Shown here: positions 37,787 to 47,018 of the stretch, piece by piece
Layout of the letters: every line of letters starts with the position of its first letter
Numbering within the stretch: the stretch's first letter is position 1
Source of the DNA: JAJZQZ01 sp963790415
GTDB lineage: Bacteria; Actinomycetota; Thermoleophilia; RBG-16-64-13
NCBI GenBank assembly: GCA_963790415.1
Contig: CAWBOK010000001.1
Span: 868,001 to 932,000, forward strand
Length of the DNA: 64,000 nucleotides
Direction: 5' to 3'
Notes under the pieces: model-generated
Databases searched by the model: none
Seen by the model: only the letters and a program-made list of their open reading frames with translations
What the model was told of the DNA's origin: nothing
Position numbers and translations under genes: made by a program

Positions 37787-39136
37787 ATGAGTGATGAACG
37801 GGCACGAGACCTATACGGAGACCTTGAGCACCTCGTCTCCCACCGCACCACCAGGGACGAGCTAGCTGCGGGCATCCCCATCATCGAGAGGGGCCTGGGG
37901 TCGAAGGTCTACGACATCTACGGCAAGGAGTACCTGGATCTCGTCTCGGGCGTGACCCGCCCTGTTGGCGTGGGCTACGGTCGCAAAGAGCTCGCCGAGA
38001 CGATGGCGGCGCAGGCTGAGAAGCTGTGCTATTTCACGCCCATGCAGTACTCCAACCCACCCGCGATCGAGTTAGCCGCCAAGGTCGCCTCCCTCCTGCC
38101 CGGCGACGTCGACGAAGTGTTCTTCGCCTCCAGCGGGTCCGAAGCGGTGGAGTCGGCGCTGAAGCTGGCCAAGCAACACTACTTCTACCGGGGCGAGCAG
38201 AAACGGTACAAGGTCATCGCGCGGCGCGGCGCCTACCACGGCACGACCATGGGCGCCCTCAGCCTTCTGGGAACCGCCCACCCCATGCGGCAGGTGATGG
38301 AGCCGGCCGTTCCGGGAGCCGTGTTCGTCGATCCCCCATACTGCTACCGCTGCCCGTGGAACCAGAGCTACCCGGGGTGCGACCTCCTCTGCGCTGAGAC
38401 CGTCAAGACGGCCATCGAGTTCGAGATGCCCGACATGGTGGCGGCGGTGATCGGCGAACCTCTGATGCAGGGATACGGAGCCCTTGCCCTGCCCAAGGAG
38501 TACTGGTCGCGCGTACGCGAGATCTGCGACCACTACGACATACTGCTGATCGTCGACGAGGTGATCACCGGGTTCGGCCGCACGGGGGCCATGTTCGCGT
38601 CGGAGCAACTGGGTGTGCTGCCCGACATCATCACCATGGCCAAGCAGATCACTTCTGGTTACGTACCGCTGTCGGCGGCGGCCTGTCGTCCCAAGGTGAC
38701 CGCCCCGATCCCCTCGTTCCAGCACCTGCACACCTGGGGCAGCCACCCGGTGGCCTGCGCCGTCGGTCTGCGGAACATCCAGATCATCGAGGAAGAGGGT
38801 CTCGTAGCGCGCGCGAAGGAGATGGGCGGCTACTTCCTCTCCGGCCTGAGGGAGCTCGAGAAACACCCATGGGTGGGCGAAGCCCGGGGAACGGGTCTCT
38901 GGTGCGCCCTCGACCTCACCAGCGACAAGAAGACGCGGGCCATGTTCAGCGCGGCCGACTTCCCCGGAGGGGCCATCGTCAAGCGCGCGCGGGACAAGGG
39001 CCTGATCATCAAGATCATGGGACCGGCGCTGGAGTTCGCTCCTCCGCTGATCGTCACCACGGAGGAGATCGACTGGGCGCTGGAAGTACTGGACGAGTGC
39101 CTCACCGAGGAGGAGAAGGCACGCGGGCTCCGCTAG
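37787..39136 (+). CDS. class III pyridoxal-phosphate aminotransferase
   Basis: The 449-residue protein has class III features: FFASSGSEAVESALKLAK, the PLP-aspartate segment LLIVDEVITGFGRTGAMF, and the Schiff-base Lys in ITMAKQITSGYVPLSA. It resembles 4-aminobutyrate, taurine or other omega-amino acid transaminases more than ArgD. Between residues 180 and 200 is a Cys cluster (CYRCPWNQSYPGCDLLC) found in a subset of this family. The ATG at 37787 was preferred over GTG 37781 because of the spacing from gagga. The substrate is unresolved. Confidence 0.88.
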   Translation: MSDERARDLYGDLEHLVSHRTTRDELAAGIPIIERGLGSKVYDIYGKEYLDLVSGVTRPVGVGYGRKELAETMAAQAEKLCYFTPMQYSNPPAIELAAKVASLLPGDVDEVFFASSGSEAVESALKLAKQHYFYRGEQKRYKVIARRGAYHGTTMGALSLLGTAHPMRQVMEPAVPGAVFVDPPYCYRCPWNQSYPGCDLLCAETVKTAIEFEMPDMVAAVIGEPLMQGYGALALPKEYWSRVREICDHYDILLIVDEVITGFGRTGAMFASEQLGVLPDIITMAKQITSGYVPLSAAACRPKVTAPIPSFQHLHTWGSHPVACAVGLRNIQIIEEEGLVARAKEMGGYFLSGLRELEKHPWVGEARGTGLWCALDLTSDKKTRAMFSAADFPGGAIVKRARDKGLIIKIMGPALEFAPPLIVTTEEIDWALEVLDECLTEEEKARGLR

Positions 39137-39162
39137 GACCCGTCCGCTGACGCGCCGCCCGA

Positions 39163-39202
39163 CCCCGGGTTCCGTGCATCCTAGCAGGCAGGGAACCCGG
39201 GG
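39163..39202. terminator. bidirectional hairpin between convergent genes
   Basis: Arms CCCCGGGTTCC and GGAACCCGGGG (39163-39173 and 39192-39202) enclose an 18-base loop. They lie between the aminotransferase and the convergent CBS-domain gene, so the hairpin can end both transcripts. Confidence 0.65.
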
Positions 39203-39217
39203 CGTTGAAGGAGCCGG

Positions 39218-39856
39218 TCAGGACACCAACGTCACGGGGAAACCGGCGGCCTTGAGGTCGCTGACGATCGGTTCCACGTCGTCGGTGCGGACGCGGACCA
39301 AATACGTGAACAACCCGTCGTGCCGCTGCGGGAAGACGAGGATCGAGCTGAAGCGGGCCTTGTGCTGGTCGAGGATCTCGACGATCTTGCGCGTCGCGCC
39401 TATCGTTGGCGGCATGTCCTCCATCGTGATGCGCTTGTCACCCTCGCCACCGGCGAAGATGCTCATCATGATGTCGAGCAGGTCCTTTTGGGTGATGATG
39501 CCGACGAGCTTTCCGTCCTCGACAACCGGGAAGCTGCCGTAGCCGCTCCTATAGCCGAGAAGGGCCGCGTCCTCCACGGTGGTGTCGGGGGTGATGGTAT
39601 GTGGATCACGGGCCATGATGTCGCTGACCAGGATCTGGTCGAGAAGGTAGTTGACCTCCCCTACTGAGAAGGTGGTCGCCGGCGACGGCGACGCCTTGCG
39701 GATGTCGGCCAGCGTGACCATCCCCACGAGCTTGCCCTTGTCGACCACCGGCAGGTGACGCACCTCGCGCTCCCGCATGAGTTCGGCCGCGTCCTTCATC
39801 CTCACGTGGGAGGAGATGGTCACGGGATTCTCGGTCATCCAGGTTCGTACCAGCAT
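39218..39856 (-). CDS. CBS-ACT domain protein (AcuB-like)
   Basis: The 212-residue protein starts with a CBS pair: VRTWMTENPVTISSHVRMKD and HLPVVDKGKLVGMVTLADI for the first, SDIMARDPHTITPDTTVED and FPVVEDGKLVGIITQKDLL for the second. A C-terminal ACT-like domain (about 140-212) follows. CBS pairs bind adenine nucleotides, and AcuB-like proteins are thought to sense cell energy or acetoin-related metabolism. It lies just downstream of the flavin-binding protein on the same strand, separated by a small fragment of the AGGCTG repeat. Confidence 0.88.
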   Translation of the reverse strand: MLVRTWMTENPVTISSHVRMKDAAELMREREVRHLPVVDKGKLVGMVTLADIRKASPSPATTFSVGEVNYLLDQILVSDIMARDPHTITPDTTVEDAALLGYRSGYGSFPVVEDGKLVGIITQKDLLDIMMSIFAGGEGDKRITMEDMPPTIGATRKIVEILDQHKARFSSILVFPQRHDGLFTYLVRVRTDDVEPIVSDLKAAGFPVTLVS

Positions 39857-39867
39857 GATGCGCTCCG

Positions 39868-39885
39868 ATCTTCAGCAGCCGCCTA
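39868..39885. repeat. terminal fragment of the AGGCTG palindromic element
   Basis: TCTTCAGCAGCCGCCTAG resembles the right end of the element. Its CTAG supplies the stop codon of the minus-strand PNPOx-like gene. Confidence 0.5.
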
Positions 39886-40296
39886 GCCGATCTTCTCACC
39901 GGCGGTCGGCCCCGCGCCCATATCCCAGACCGAGTCGACCATGATGCGGACCACGTAGGAGACCGGTGGCAGATCCTTCATGACGCTCGCAATCTGCGCC
40001 TGCACTTTGTCGAACAATTCTCCGGTCTGAAGCATGTCGGCCACGCCCTTCACCTGCACGGCCAGGCGTTTCTCGGGGTCGAAGATGCCCACGGCCACCT
40101 TGCTGTTGAAGAGGAGATTGTCCCGGGTCTTCTTGGAGAAGATGTCGGCGAAATAGATGTGCTCGTCGTCGAGCAAGGCACCGCTGCCCTTGATGGCCAC
40201 GTTCGGCCACCCGTCTTCCCCGATGGTGGCCACCCAGACGTTGTGCCCCCCCTGCAAGATCTCTTTCACGTTGTCAGGCAGCTTGGCCATGCTCAT
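39883..40296 (-). CDS. pyridoxamine 5'-phosphate oxidase-like flavin-binding protein
   Basis: The 137-residue protein has the split-barrel pattern: GHNVWVATIGEDGWPNVAIK, IYFADIFSKKTRDNLLFNSK and VAVGIFDPEKRLAVQVKG. It resembles the short FMN- or F420-binding PNPOx-like proteins of anaerobes (pyridoxamine-phosphate oxidase-related) rather than PdxH. The precise reaction is unknown. The start is ATG 40296 with aaggagac upstream. It probably forms a transcription unit with the CBS-ACT gene. Confidence 0.82.
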   Translation of the reverse strand: MSMAKLPDNVKEILQGGHNVWVATIGEDGWPNVAIKGSGALLDDEHIYFADIFSKKTRDNLLFNSKVAVGIFDPEKRLAVQVKGVADMLQTGELFDKVQAQIASVMKDLPPVSYVVRIMVDSVWDMGAGPTAGEKIG

Positions 40297-40364
40297 GTCT
40301 CCTTGTCTTGGATTGATCTGATGTCCTCGGGCCGCGAGATAAGCACCACTCGGTCGCCCACCCC

Positions 40365-41319
40365 CTACTCCGGGGCCGGCCCGTCGTACGGCACAAGAGT
40401 CCAGTTCCCATTCACGAGGTTGAATAACCGGAACTCGCCATCAAGACGCACGAGACCCTTGGCCCGCACCAGTCGCGGAGGGAGCGAGCCGACCCATTCC
40501 TTGAAGCCGGCTTCGGTGCCCGGGCGACCACTCGAGCACGTGCGAAAGCAGACGGTCGGGCGGCGTGACCTGAGCCGTCTCGTCGTTCAGAAGGTCGTCG
40601 ATGTAGCCGTCGAGTTGCTCCTCGGTCATGTCGGCCGGGGCACCGGCCGCCGCTCCGGCAGTGCCCGTTTCTGCCCCGAACGAGGCGGCGACGTCACGCA
40701 CCCTGCCGCTCAATCCTCCCTGCCGGAAGAGATCCCCGAACGGCACCTCGGCATAGATAGCTTCATAGAAGGCCGGGTCGGGGTTGAAGCTCTCCACGAT
40801 CGTTCGAATCTCGGCCACCATCTCGGGCGCGACCAGGTCGACTTTGTTGATGATGAACACGTCGGAGGACGCAAGTTGTTTCTCGATCGCCAGGAACGAT
40901 TCGTACGTGTCAAGGAAGTTCTCCGCGTCGACCAGGCAGAACTTGTCGCGCAACTGGAAGGCTCCGCCGAATATGGGCAGCTTCAGATCGCGGTCGAGGT
41001 CGCTCGGATTCGCCACCCCAGTGGTCTCTATCAGCATGATGTCGGGCCGTACGCTCGTCGCCAGCGCATGCAGCGCCTTGATGAAATCGGTCTTCACGCA
41101 GGCGCAGAATATCGAGCCCTTGCTGATCTCGAGCATGTCTACGTCGTCACCCTCGATCAGGGTGCCGTCGAGCCCCACCTCGCCGAACTCGTTCATCAGG
41201 ATAAGGAAGGTGAGATCTTCGGGCACGACTTTGATCAGACGATTGAGGAAGGTCGTCTTGCCGCTGCCCAGGAAGCCCGAGATGAGGTAGACGTCGATGG
41301 TGCCGTCGGCACGGGCCAT
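40365..41319 (-). CDS. CobW/COG0523-family GTPase (frameshifted near the 3' end)
   Basis: The GTPase starts DVYLISGFLGSGKTTFLNRL (Walker A) and has MNEFGEVGLDG, the metal-site variant SIFCACVK (the CxCC position reads CACV), ETTGVANPSD and FIINKVDLV. CobW-family proteins are metallochaperones for zinc, cobalt or iron enzymes. As assembled the frame becomes nonsense after HVLEW near 40540. One base shift restores the C-terminal domain, GFKEWVGSLPPRLVRAKGL through FNLVNGNWTLVPYDGP, with a stop at 40365. Restored length is about 317 residues. It is 19 bp downstream of a small thioredoxin-like gene. Confidence 0.85.
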
Positions 41320-41338
41320 GACGGTCCCCGTTCCCCTG

Positions 41339-41581
41339 TCAGCCGCGCGCTTGGATCAACGCAGCGATCTCGGCGGCGGGGATGACCCGCCCGGACGACA
41401 CCACCTCATCGTCGATCACCAGGGCGGGAGTCACCATCACTCCAAGCCGCATAAAGACGTCGACATCGTCGACCTTCTCCACAGTGTAGGAGCCGCCTTC
41501 CAATCCATCGACGGCCTGCCGGGCGTTGTCGTAGAGGTCGTTGCACTTCTTGCATCCCGATCCCAGAACCTGCACGCGCAT
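41339..41581 (-). CDS. small thioredoxin-fold redox protein (MTH895/redox-active disulfide type)
   Basis: The 80-residue protein begins VQVLGSGCKKCNDLYDNARQ, giving a CxxC redox motif at residues 10-13, and contains MVTPALVIDDEVVSSGRV with the cis-Pro of thioredoxins. Proteins of this size act as minimal thioredoxins or glutaredoxins in archaea and anaerobes. It leads a two-gene unit with the CobW-type GTPase, suggesting a link between thiol state and metal delivery. The start is ATG 41581. Confidence 0.88.
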   Translation of the reverse strand: MRVQVLGSGCKKCNDLYDNARQAVDGLEGGSYTVEKVDDVDVFMRLGVMVTPALVIDDEVVSSGRVIPAAEIAALIQARG

Positions 41582-41710
41582 ATCGACTCCATGTGTCCGC
41601 GAGAGTTGTCGCTGTCTTTTGTCGCCACGTCCTATACTCTACCAAGCATACGCAGGCGCATGGGCGCCTCGGTGGCGTGAGTATGAACACTGAACCTTGG
41701 GGGACGGATC

Positions 41711-43057
41711 ATGGGCGACATGCAGGCCGACTTCGCCGTTCGCAGGGACAAGCAGCAGGCCGCATACGAGCGCGCCACCCGGGTGCTCCCCGGCGGCACG
41801 GACTCTAACTGGCGCGCCTGGGGCGCGGACACCGTGTATGTGGACCGGGGCAAGGGCGGGCTGGTGTGGGACATGGACGGCAACGAGTTCGTCGACCTGC
41901 GCATGGGCTACGGTCCGGTCATACTCGGCCACGGCGACCCGCGGGTGGACGAATACGTCAACGAGCGCATGCGCTTAGGCGTGAGCTTCTCGCTGACCAG
42001 CGAGGACGAGATCCGCGTGGCGGAACTCATCACCGAGCTGACGTTCTGCGATATGGCGCGCATGACCGTCTCGGGCACCGAAGCTACCATGCACGCCATG
42101 CGGCTGGCACGCGGCTACACCGGGCGCACCAAGATCATCAAGTTCGAGGGCCAGTACCACGGCGTGCACGACTACGCCCTGATCAGCGTCATCCCCAACG
42201 ACGTGACGGAACTCGGCGACCGCGACAACCCGGTACGCCTCACCTTCGGCCGAGGGATACCCCAGGTGATCACCGAGACCGTGATCCCGGTGCCCTACAA
42301 CGATCTCGCCACGCTGCGCCGGGTGTTCGAGCGCGACGGCGACGACATCGCCGGCGTGATCATCGAACCGATCTTGGGGAACGCCCAGGGCATCCTGCCG
42401 AGTCCGGGATTCCACGCGGGCGTACGGGCCATGACCGAGGAGTTCGGCGCCCTGCTCATCTTCGATGAAGTCAAGACCGGTTTCCGCGTGGCCCGCGGCG
42501 GCGCCGCCGAGCTGTTCGGCGTGACGCCCGACCTGGCCACGTATGCGAAGGCCATGGGCAACGGCTACCCGGCGGCGGCTTTCGGAGGCAGACGCGAGGT
42601 CATGAGCCTGCTACCGGATGAAGTGAGCCACGGAGGAACCTATGCCGGCAACCGGGTGGCGGCCGCGGCGGCCACCAGAGTCCTCTCCATCCTGAAAGAC
42701 ACCGACGCCCTCGAGACGGTGAAGAAGACCGGCGAACGCATCCAGGCCGGTCTGGCCGACGTCATCGCCGCCCGCGGCCTGCCCCACGCCTTCACCGGCG
42801 TCCCGGCGATGTTCGGCGTGGTCTTCAACGAGACCATCCCCACCGAGTACCGCGAGTGGGTCAACATGGACAACGAGCTCTACGACGCCGTGGCCGTGGG
42901 CATGTGGAGCCGGGGAGCCATGCCGGAACCCGACTCCCGCGAGCCCTGGTTCATGTGCGAAGCACACGCGGCGGGCGACCAGGTGGACCGGGTGGTGTCG
43001 GCCTTCGCCGGCGCCCTCGACGACGCCTTGGAGGCCAGGGCGGACCGCCGGGGGTAG
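41711..43057 (+). CDS. class III aminotransferase, glutamate-1-semialdehyde aminomutase-like
   Basis: The 448-residue protein starts RDKQQAAYERATRVLPGGTD, close to the HemL group. It has MTVSGTEATMHAMRLARGYT, FEGQYHGVHDYAL, IFDEVKTGFRVARGG and the Schiff-base Lys in LATYAKAMGNGYPAAAFGG. The N-terminal VLPGGTDSNWRAWG differs from the HemL consensus (GGVNSPVRAF). It may thus be a related aminotransferase or aminomutase rather than the tetrapyrrole enzyme. No heme genes are nearby. It starts at ATG 41711 after gggggacggatc. Confidence 0.82.
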   Translation: MGDMQADFAVRRDKQQAAYERATRVLPGGTDSNWRAWGADTVYVDRGKGGLVWDMDGNEFVDLRMGYGPVILGHGDPRVDEYVNERMRLGVSFSLTSEDEIRVAELITELTFCDMARMTVSGTEATMHAMRLARGYTGRTKIIKFEGQYHGVHDYALISVIPNDVTELGDRDNPVRLTFGRGIPQVITETVIPVPYNDLATLRRVFERDGDDIAGVIIEPILGNAQGILPSPGFHAGVRAMTEEFGALLIFDEVKTGFRVARGGAAELFGVTPDLATYAKAMGNGYPAAAFGGRREVMSLLPDEVSHGGTYAGNRVAAAAATRVLSILKDTDALETVKKTGERIQAGLADVIAARGLPHAFTGVPAMFGVVFNETIPTEYREWVNMDNELYDAVAVGMWSRGAMPEPDSREPWFMCEAHAAGDQVDRVVSAFAGALDDALEARADRRG

Positions 43058-43070
43058 GGAGGCGCGCGCC

Positions 43071-43104
43071 GTAGCAGGCCGCACATGGCCGCGCAGTCTG
43101 CTAC
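43071..43104. terminator. possible terminator between convergent genes
   Basis: GTAGCAG (43071-43077) and CTGCTAC (43098-43104) can form a hairpin with a 20-base loop that itself is GC-rich. It lies 14 bp after the aminotransferase stop and includes the stop codon of the convergent ABC gene. Confidence 0.4.
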
Positions 43105-45104
43105 GCCACCGCCACCTCGGGCGGGGCCTCCTGGCTGAGGAACTGCCGGGCATACAGCGAGGCGTACACGCCGCCGGTGGCCAACAGCTCCTCGTGGGAG
43201 CCCCGCTCGACGATGTGGCCGTCCTCGACCACCAAGATCTGATCGGCACGACGCACCGTCGACAGACGGTGGGCCACGACCAGGGTGGTCCGTCCCTCCA
43301 TCAGCGTCTCGAGGGCGTGCTGGATCAGGGCTTCCGTGCGCGTGTCCACGGACGCGGTGGCCTCGTCGAGCACCAGGATGCAGGGGTTGCGCACCACGGC
43401 CCGGGCGAGGGCCACCAGTTGGCGCTGACCTTGGCTGAGACCACCGCCGCGCTCCCCCACCTGGTGGTCGTAGCCGTCGTCGAACCCGGTCACGAAACGG
43501 TCCACGCCGGCGAGGCGGGCGGCGGCTTCGATCTCTTCGGGGTCGGCGTCCATCCGACCGTAGCGGATGTTGTCGGACACGCTACCGGAGAACAGGAACG
43601 GCTCCTGGAGCACGAGGCCCATGTGCTCGCGCAGAGAGGCCTGTGTGACCGAGCGCACGTCGACTCCGTCGATAGCCACCACGCCCTCCTCGGCTTCGTA
43701 GAAACGCAAGAGGAGGTTGATCACCGTGGTCTTGCCCGCCCCGGTCGACCCCACCAAGGCGACCGTCTGCCCCGGCAGCACGTCGAAGCTCACCCGGTCG
43801 AGTATGCGCCGGCCGGGCAGATATCCGAACGAGACGTCCTGGAACGTGATGCCGCCGCTCACGGCGCCGCAACGAGGTACGAACACCTCGCTCTCGCAGG
43901 CGGCTGCCGAACCGGACGCCGATGCCGCGGGCGCCGCACCGGGTGCAGCCGTCACGCCGAGGCCTGACGCCACGCCGAGGCCGGCCGAATCGACGGAGGC
44001 GACCGCCGCGCCTCCCTCCCCCAACGCGATCTTGGCCAGCACCGCCTCGTCGAGCGAGGGCGCACCGGCTGCGTCGACCACCGCCGGCTCCCGGTCCAGG
44101 AGCTGGAAGATGCGCTCCGCGGCGGCCATGGCGGCTTGAGCCTGGGCGTAGAAGGTGGAGAGCAGCTGGATCGGACGGAAGAACTGCTGCACGTAGGTGA
44201 GAAAGGCCACCACCACGCCCACCGTCACGAGGGGCGGCGATTGCAGCGCAAGCCATCCACCATAGAGGGCCACGATGGCCGTGGCCAGCGTGGCGAGGAC
44301 GTCCATGACCGGGGTGAAGGCGCTGGTGACTCCGACCGCGCCCACGTTGGCGTCCCGGTTCGCCGCGTTACGCTCGCGGAAGCGCTCGGTGTTCGCCTTC
44401 GTGCGGTTGAAGGCCTGAGCCACCTTGACGCCGGAGATATCCTCCTGGATGTTGGCGCTCACATCCCCGATGGATTCCCGGGTGCGACGGAACGCCCGCC
44501 GGGCGAGTCGGGCGAACAGGGTGGTGGAGAGCAGCATCAGGGGGATGACCACGAACGAAGCCAACGCCAGACGCCACTCGAGCAGGAGCATGGCCACCAC
44601 GATCCCCACCAACCCCACGACGCTGCCCAACGTCTGCACCAGACCCTGGGAGAGCAGTTGGTTCAGCACTTCCACGTCGTTGACCACCCGGCTCATGAGG
44701 TCACCGGCGTCGTTGCGGTCGAAGAAGCCTTTGTCCAGCCGCTGAAGAGCTGTGAAGATGCGCATGCGGTAGTCGGCCAGCACGACCTGAGACACCCGCC
44801 CGATCACGCGGAACTGCCCCGATGACGCGATGAACCCTACGAGGTAGGTGACCAACAGCGCCACCATGATGCGGGCGAGACCCGCCCTGTCGCCGTGAGA
44901 TATGGCTTGGTCGATGGCCCGCCCGATGAGGTAGGGGCCGGCGGCCATGGCCAGCGCCCCCAAGACGACCAGCACCCCGACCAGGAGGAATTGGGGCCAA
45001 TAGCCCTTGACCGAGACGGCGAACCGGCGGATCACCCCCCAGGTGTCGGCCGGGGCGTCCTTTTCGCGGGCCAAGGCCTGCAGACCGCCGGGGTGCCCGC
45101 TCAC
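43101..45104 (-). CDS. ABC exporter half-transporter (TM-NBD), with an Ala-rich insert
   Basis: The 667-residue protein has six predicted helices (about 35-320), then an ATPase domain with ALVGSTGAGKTTVINLLLRF (Walker A), LSQGQRQLVALARA (signature) and CILVLDEATASVD (Walker B). Between the two, about residues 350-430, is a variable Ala/Gly/Ser-rich segment longer than usual for type IV exporters. Its start overlaps the stop of the upstream half-transporter by 4 bp, so the two very probably form a heterodimer. The substrate (lipid, drug or peptide) is not evident. Confidence 0.9.
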   Translation of the reverse strand: MSGHPGGLQALAREKDAPADTWGVIRRFAVSVKGYWPQFLLVGVLVVLGALAMAAGPYLIGRAIDQAISHGDRAGLARIMVALLVTYLVGFIASSGQFRVIGRVSQVVLADYRMRIFTALQRLDKGFFDRNDAGDLMSRVVNDVEVLNQLLSQGLVQTLGSVVGLVGIVVAMLLLEWRLALASFVVIPLMLLSTTLFARLARRAFRRTRESIGDVSANIQEDISGVKVAQAFNRTKANTERFRERNAANRDANVGAVGVTSAFTPVMDVLATLATAIVALYGGWLALQSPPLVTVGVVVAFLTYVQQFFRPIQLLSTFYAQAQAAMAAAERIFQLLDREPAVVDAAGAPSLDEAVLAKIALGEGGAAVASVDSAGLGVASGLGVTAAPGAAPAASASGSAAACESEVFVPRCGAVSGGITFQDVSFGYLPGRRILDRVSFDVLPGQTVALVGSTGAGKTTVINLLLRFYEAEEGVVAIDGVDVRSVTQASLREHMGLVLQEPFLFSGSVSDNIRYGRMDADPEEIEAAARLAGVDRFVTGFDDGYDHQVGERGGGLSQGQRQLVALARAVVRNPCILVLDEATASVDTRTEALIQHALETLMEGRTTLVVAHRLSTVRRADQILVVEDGHIVERGSHEELLATGGVYASLYARQFLSQEAPPEVAVA

Positions 45105-46933
45105 GCCGCCACCTCTCCGGGCGTAGACGTCACGTCGAGTTGGGAATCGACGATCTCACCGTAGAGCGGACTGGTGCGCAAAAGCTCGTCGTGCGTGCCG
45201 TGGGCGACGAGAAGGCCTCCGTCGACGAGCAAGACAACGTCTGCCTGGCGCACCGTCGACATGCGTTGGGCGATGATGAAACTGGTGCGGCCGCGCATGA
45301 GCCGGCGTAGAGCCACCTGCATCTGATACTCGGTCTCCGCGTCGACGGAACTGGTGGCGTCGTCGAGCAACAGGATCCGCGGATCGACCAGGAGCGTGCG
45401 GGCGATGGACACCCGCTGGCGCTGGCCGCCCGACAGGGTCACGCCCCGCTCGCCGATCACGGAGTCGTAGCCGTCGGGAAGGACGGCTATGAACTCGTGG
45501 GCTTGGGCGGCGCGCGCCGCCGCCTCGATCTCGTCCTGGGTGGCGTCAGGCCGACCGAAGGCGATGTTCTCCCGGACGGTGCCCCCGAACAGCACGGACT
45601 CCTGCAGCACGATGCCGATGTGGGCCCGCAGGCTCTCCAAGCGTATGTCGCGCACGTCCTGCCCGTCGATGCGCACCGCCCCGGCCGTGACGTCATAGAA
45701 GCGCGGGATCAGGTTGAGCACCGTGGACTTTCCGGCCCCGGTCGTGCCCAGCAGGGCGACCGTCTGACCCGGCTCGGCCACGAAACTGACGTCGTCGAGC
45801 ACCATGGCCTCCTGGCCCATGTAGCGGAAGCCGACGTGGTCGAACTCCACTCTGCCCTCGACGCTTTCGAGGTCGCGCGCCCCGGGCCGGTCCTTGATCT
45901 CGATCTCGGCGTCGATGACCTCGAAGACCCGGTGCGCGCTCGCTCCCGCTCGCGACATCGCCCCCACGATGAAGCCGAGCTGAAGGATGGGCATGAGCAG
46001 GAAGCTCAGGTATGTGTTGAACGCCACCAGGTCGCCCAGGCTCAGGCTGCCGCCGATGACCATGTTGCCGCCCAGCCAGACCACGGCCAGCGTGCCGAGG
46101 TTGGCTACCAGGAATATGGCCGGGAACGAGGCGGACAGGGCGCGCACCACCCGCAGGTTCTCGGCGAGCAACTCCTGGTTCGCGGCCTCGTACCGCGCAT
46201 GCTCGTACGGCTCCCGGGCGAATGCCTTGACCACGGCCACGCCGGCCAGGTTCTCCTGCAGCACGGTGTTGAGGTTGCCGAGCTTAGCCTGGATGATCCG
46301 GAACTGGGGCATGACCCGGGTGATGAACACGCCCATGATCGCGAAGATCACCGGCACGATGGCAAGGACGGCCAAGGTCAGGCGCCATTCGGTCAAGAAG
46401 AGCACCACCGCGGTCCCGACCAGTGTCACGGTCGCGGAGATGAAGACCAAGAAGCCCTGACCGGCGAACATGCGCACGTTCTCCACGTCGGAGGTGACCC
46501 GAGTCATCAGTTGCCCGGTCTGCGCCTTGTCGTGATAGCTGAATGACAGGTTGTGGATCTTCTCGTATATGACGTTACGAAGATCGTAGGCCACGCCTTG
46601 GCCGGCGCGCTCGGAGAGATAGCCCTGCAAGAACGAGAAGACGCCTCGCACGACGGCGACCCCCAAGAGTGCCGCCGCCGAGGCCACGACCACCGACCAC
46701 TGCCCGCCTGTGATCCCCTTGTCGATGAGGACCCGCACGATCTGAGGGGTGACCAAGGTGGCACCGGTGACGGCGAGCAGCGACAGCAGCGCCACGGTGG
46801 AGGCGCCCGCGTAGGGCCTGAGGTAGCGGAGGGAGCGCGCGAGGTCGCCCCAATCGATGGCCCGGACATCCATGCCCTCCGGTGCGCCGCCGCGACCGGG
46901 CGTCGGAGGTCTGCCTCTTTGCGGTCCGTGCAT
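45101..46933 (-). CDS. ABC exporter half-transporter (TM-NBD), first of a heterodimeric pair
   Basis: The 610-residue protein has a six-helix membrane domain (about 40-325) and an ATPase domain with ALLGTTGAGKSTVLNLIPRF, VTLSGGQRQRVSIARTLL and ILLLDDATSSVDAETE. The Walker B motif ends in Asp (LLLDD) rather than Glu. This marks a degenerate catalytic site as commonly found in one member of heterodimeric exporters. The ATG at 46933 lies 6 nt after a TATACT box, so the transcript may be leaderless. The partner overlaps downstream. Confidence 0.9.
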   Translation of the reverse strand: MHGPQRGRPPTPGRGGAPEGMDVRAIDWGDLARSLRYLRPYAGASTVALLSLLAVTGATLVTPQIVRVLIDKGITGGQWSVVVASAAALLGVAVVRGVFSFLQGYLSERAGQGVAYDLRNVIYEKIHNLSFSYHDKAQTGQLMTRVTSDVENVRMFAGQGFLVFISATVTLVGTAVVLFLTEWRLTLAVLAIVPVIFAIMGVFITRVMPQFRIIQAKLGNLNTVLQENLAGVAVVKAFAREPYEHARYEAANQELLAENLRVVRALSASFPAIFLVANLGTLAVVWLGGNMVIGGSLSLGDLVAFNTYLSFLLMPILQLGFIVGAMSRAGASAHRVFEVIDAEIEIKDRPGARDLESVEGRVEFDHVGFRYMGQEAMVLDDVSFVAEPGQTVALLGTTGAGKSTVLNLIPRFYDVTAGAVRIDGQDVRDIRLESLRAHIGIVLQESVLFGGTVRENIAFGRPDATQDEIEAAARAAQAHEFIAVLPDGYDSVIGERGVTLSGGQRQRVSIARTLLVDPRILLLDDATSSVDAETEYQMQVALRRLMRGRTSFIIAQRMSTVRQADVVLLVDGGLLVAHGTHDELLRTSPLYGEIVDSQLDVTSTPGEVAA

Positions 46934-46939
46934 ACCGGG

Positions 46940-46945
46940 AGTATA
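46940..46945 (-). promoter_or_regulatory. -10 element (TATACT) placed for a leaderless ABC transcript
   Basis: On the minus strand TATACT is followed after only 6 nt by the ATG at 46933. That spacing puts the transcription start on or next to the start codon. No Shine-Dalgarno is possible in such a short space. Confidence 0.5.
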
Positions 46946-47018
46946 GCCTCTTGACTACCGGTTTCGTCCCCTGTAGCTTGAGCTTTGAACCGCCCGACCT
47001 GGCCGTAGCGGGGGGAGA

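Noticed and set aside
40159..41385. Plus-strand open frame of 408 codons
   Set aside because: It is antisense to the CobW GTPase, whose Walker motifs are unambiguous.
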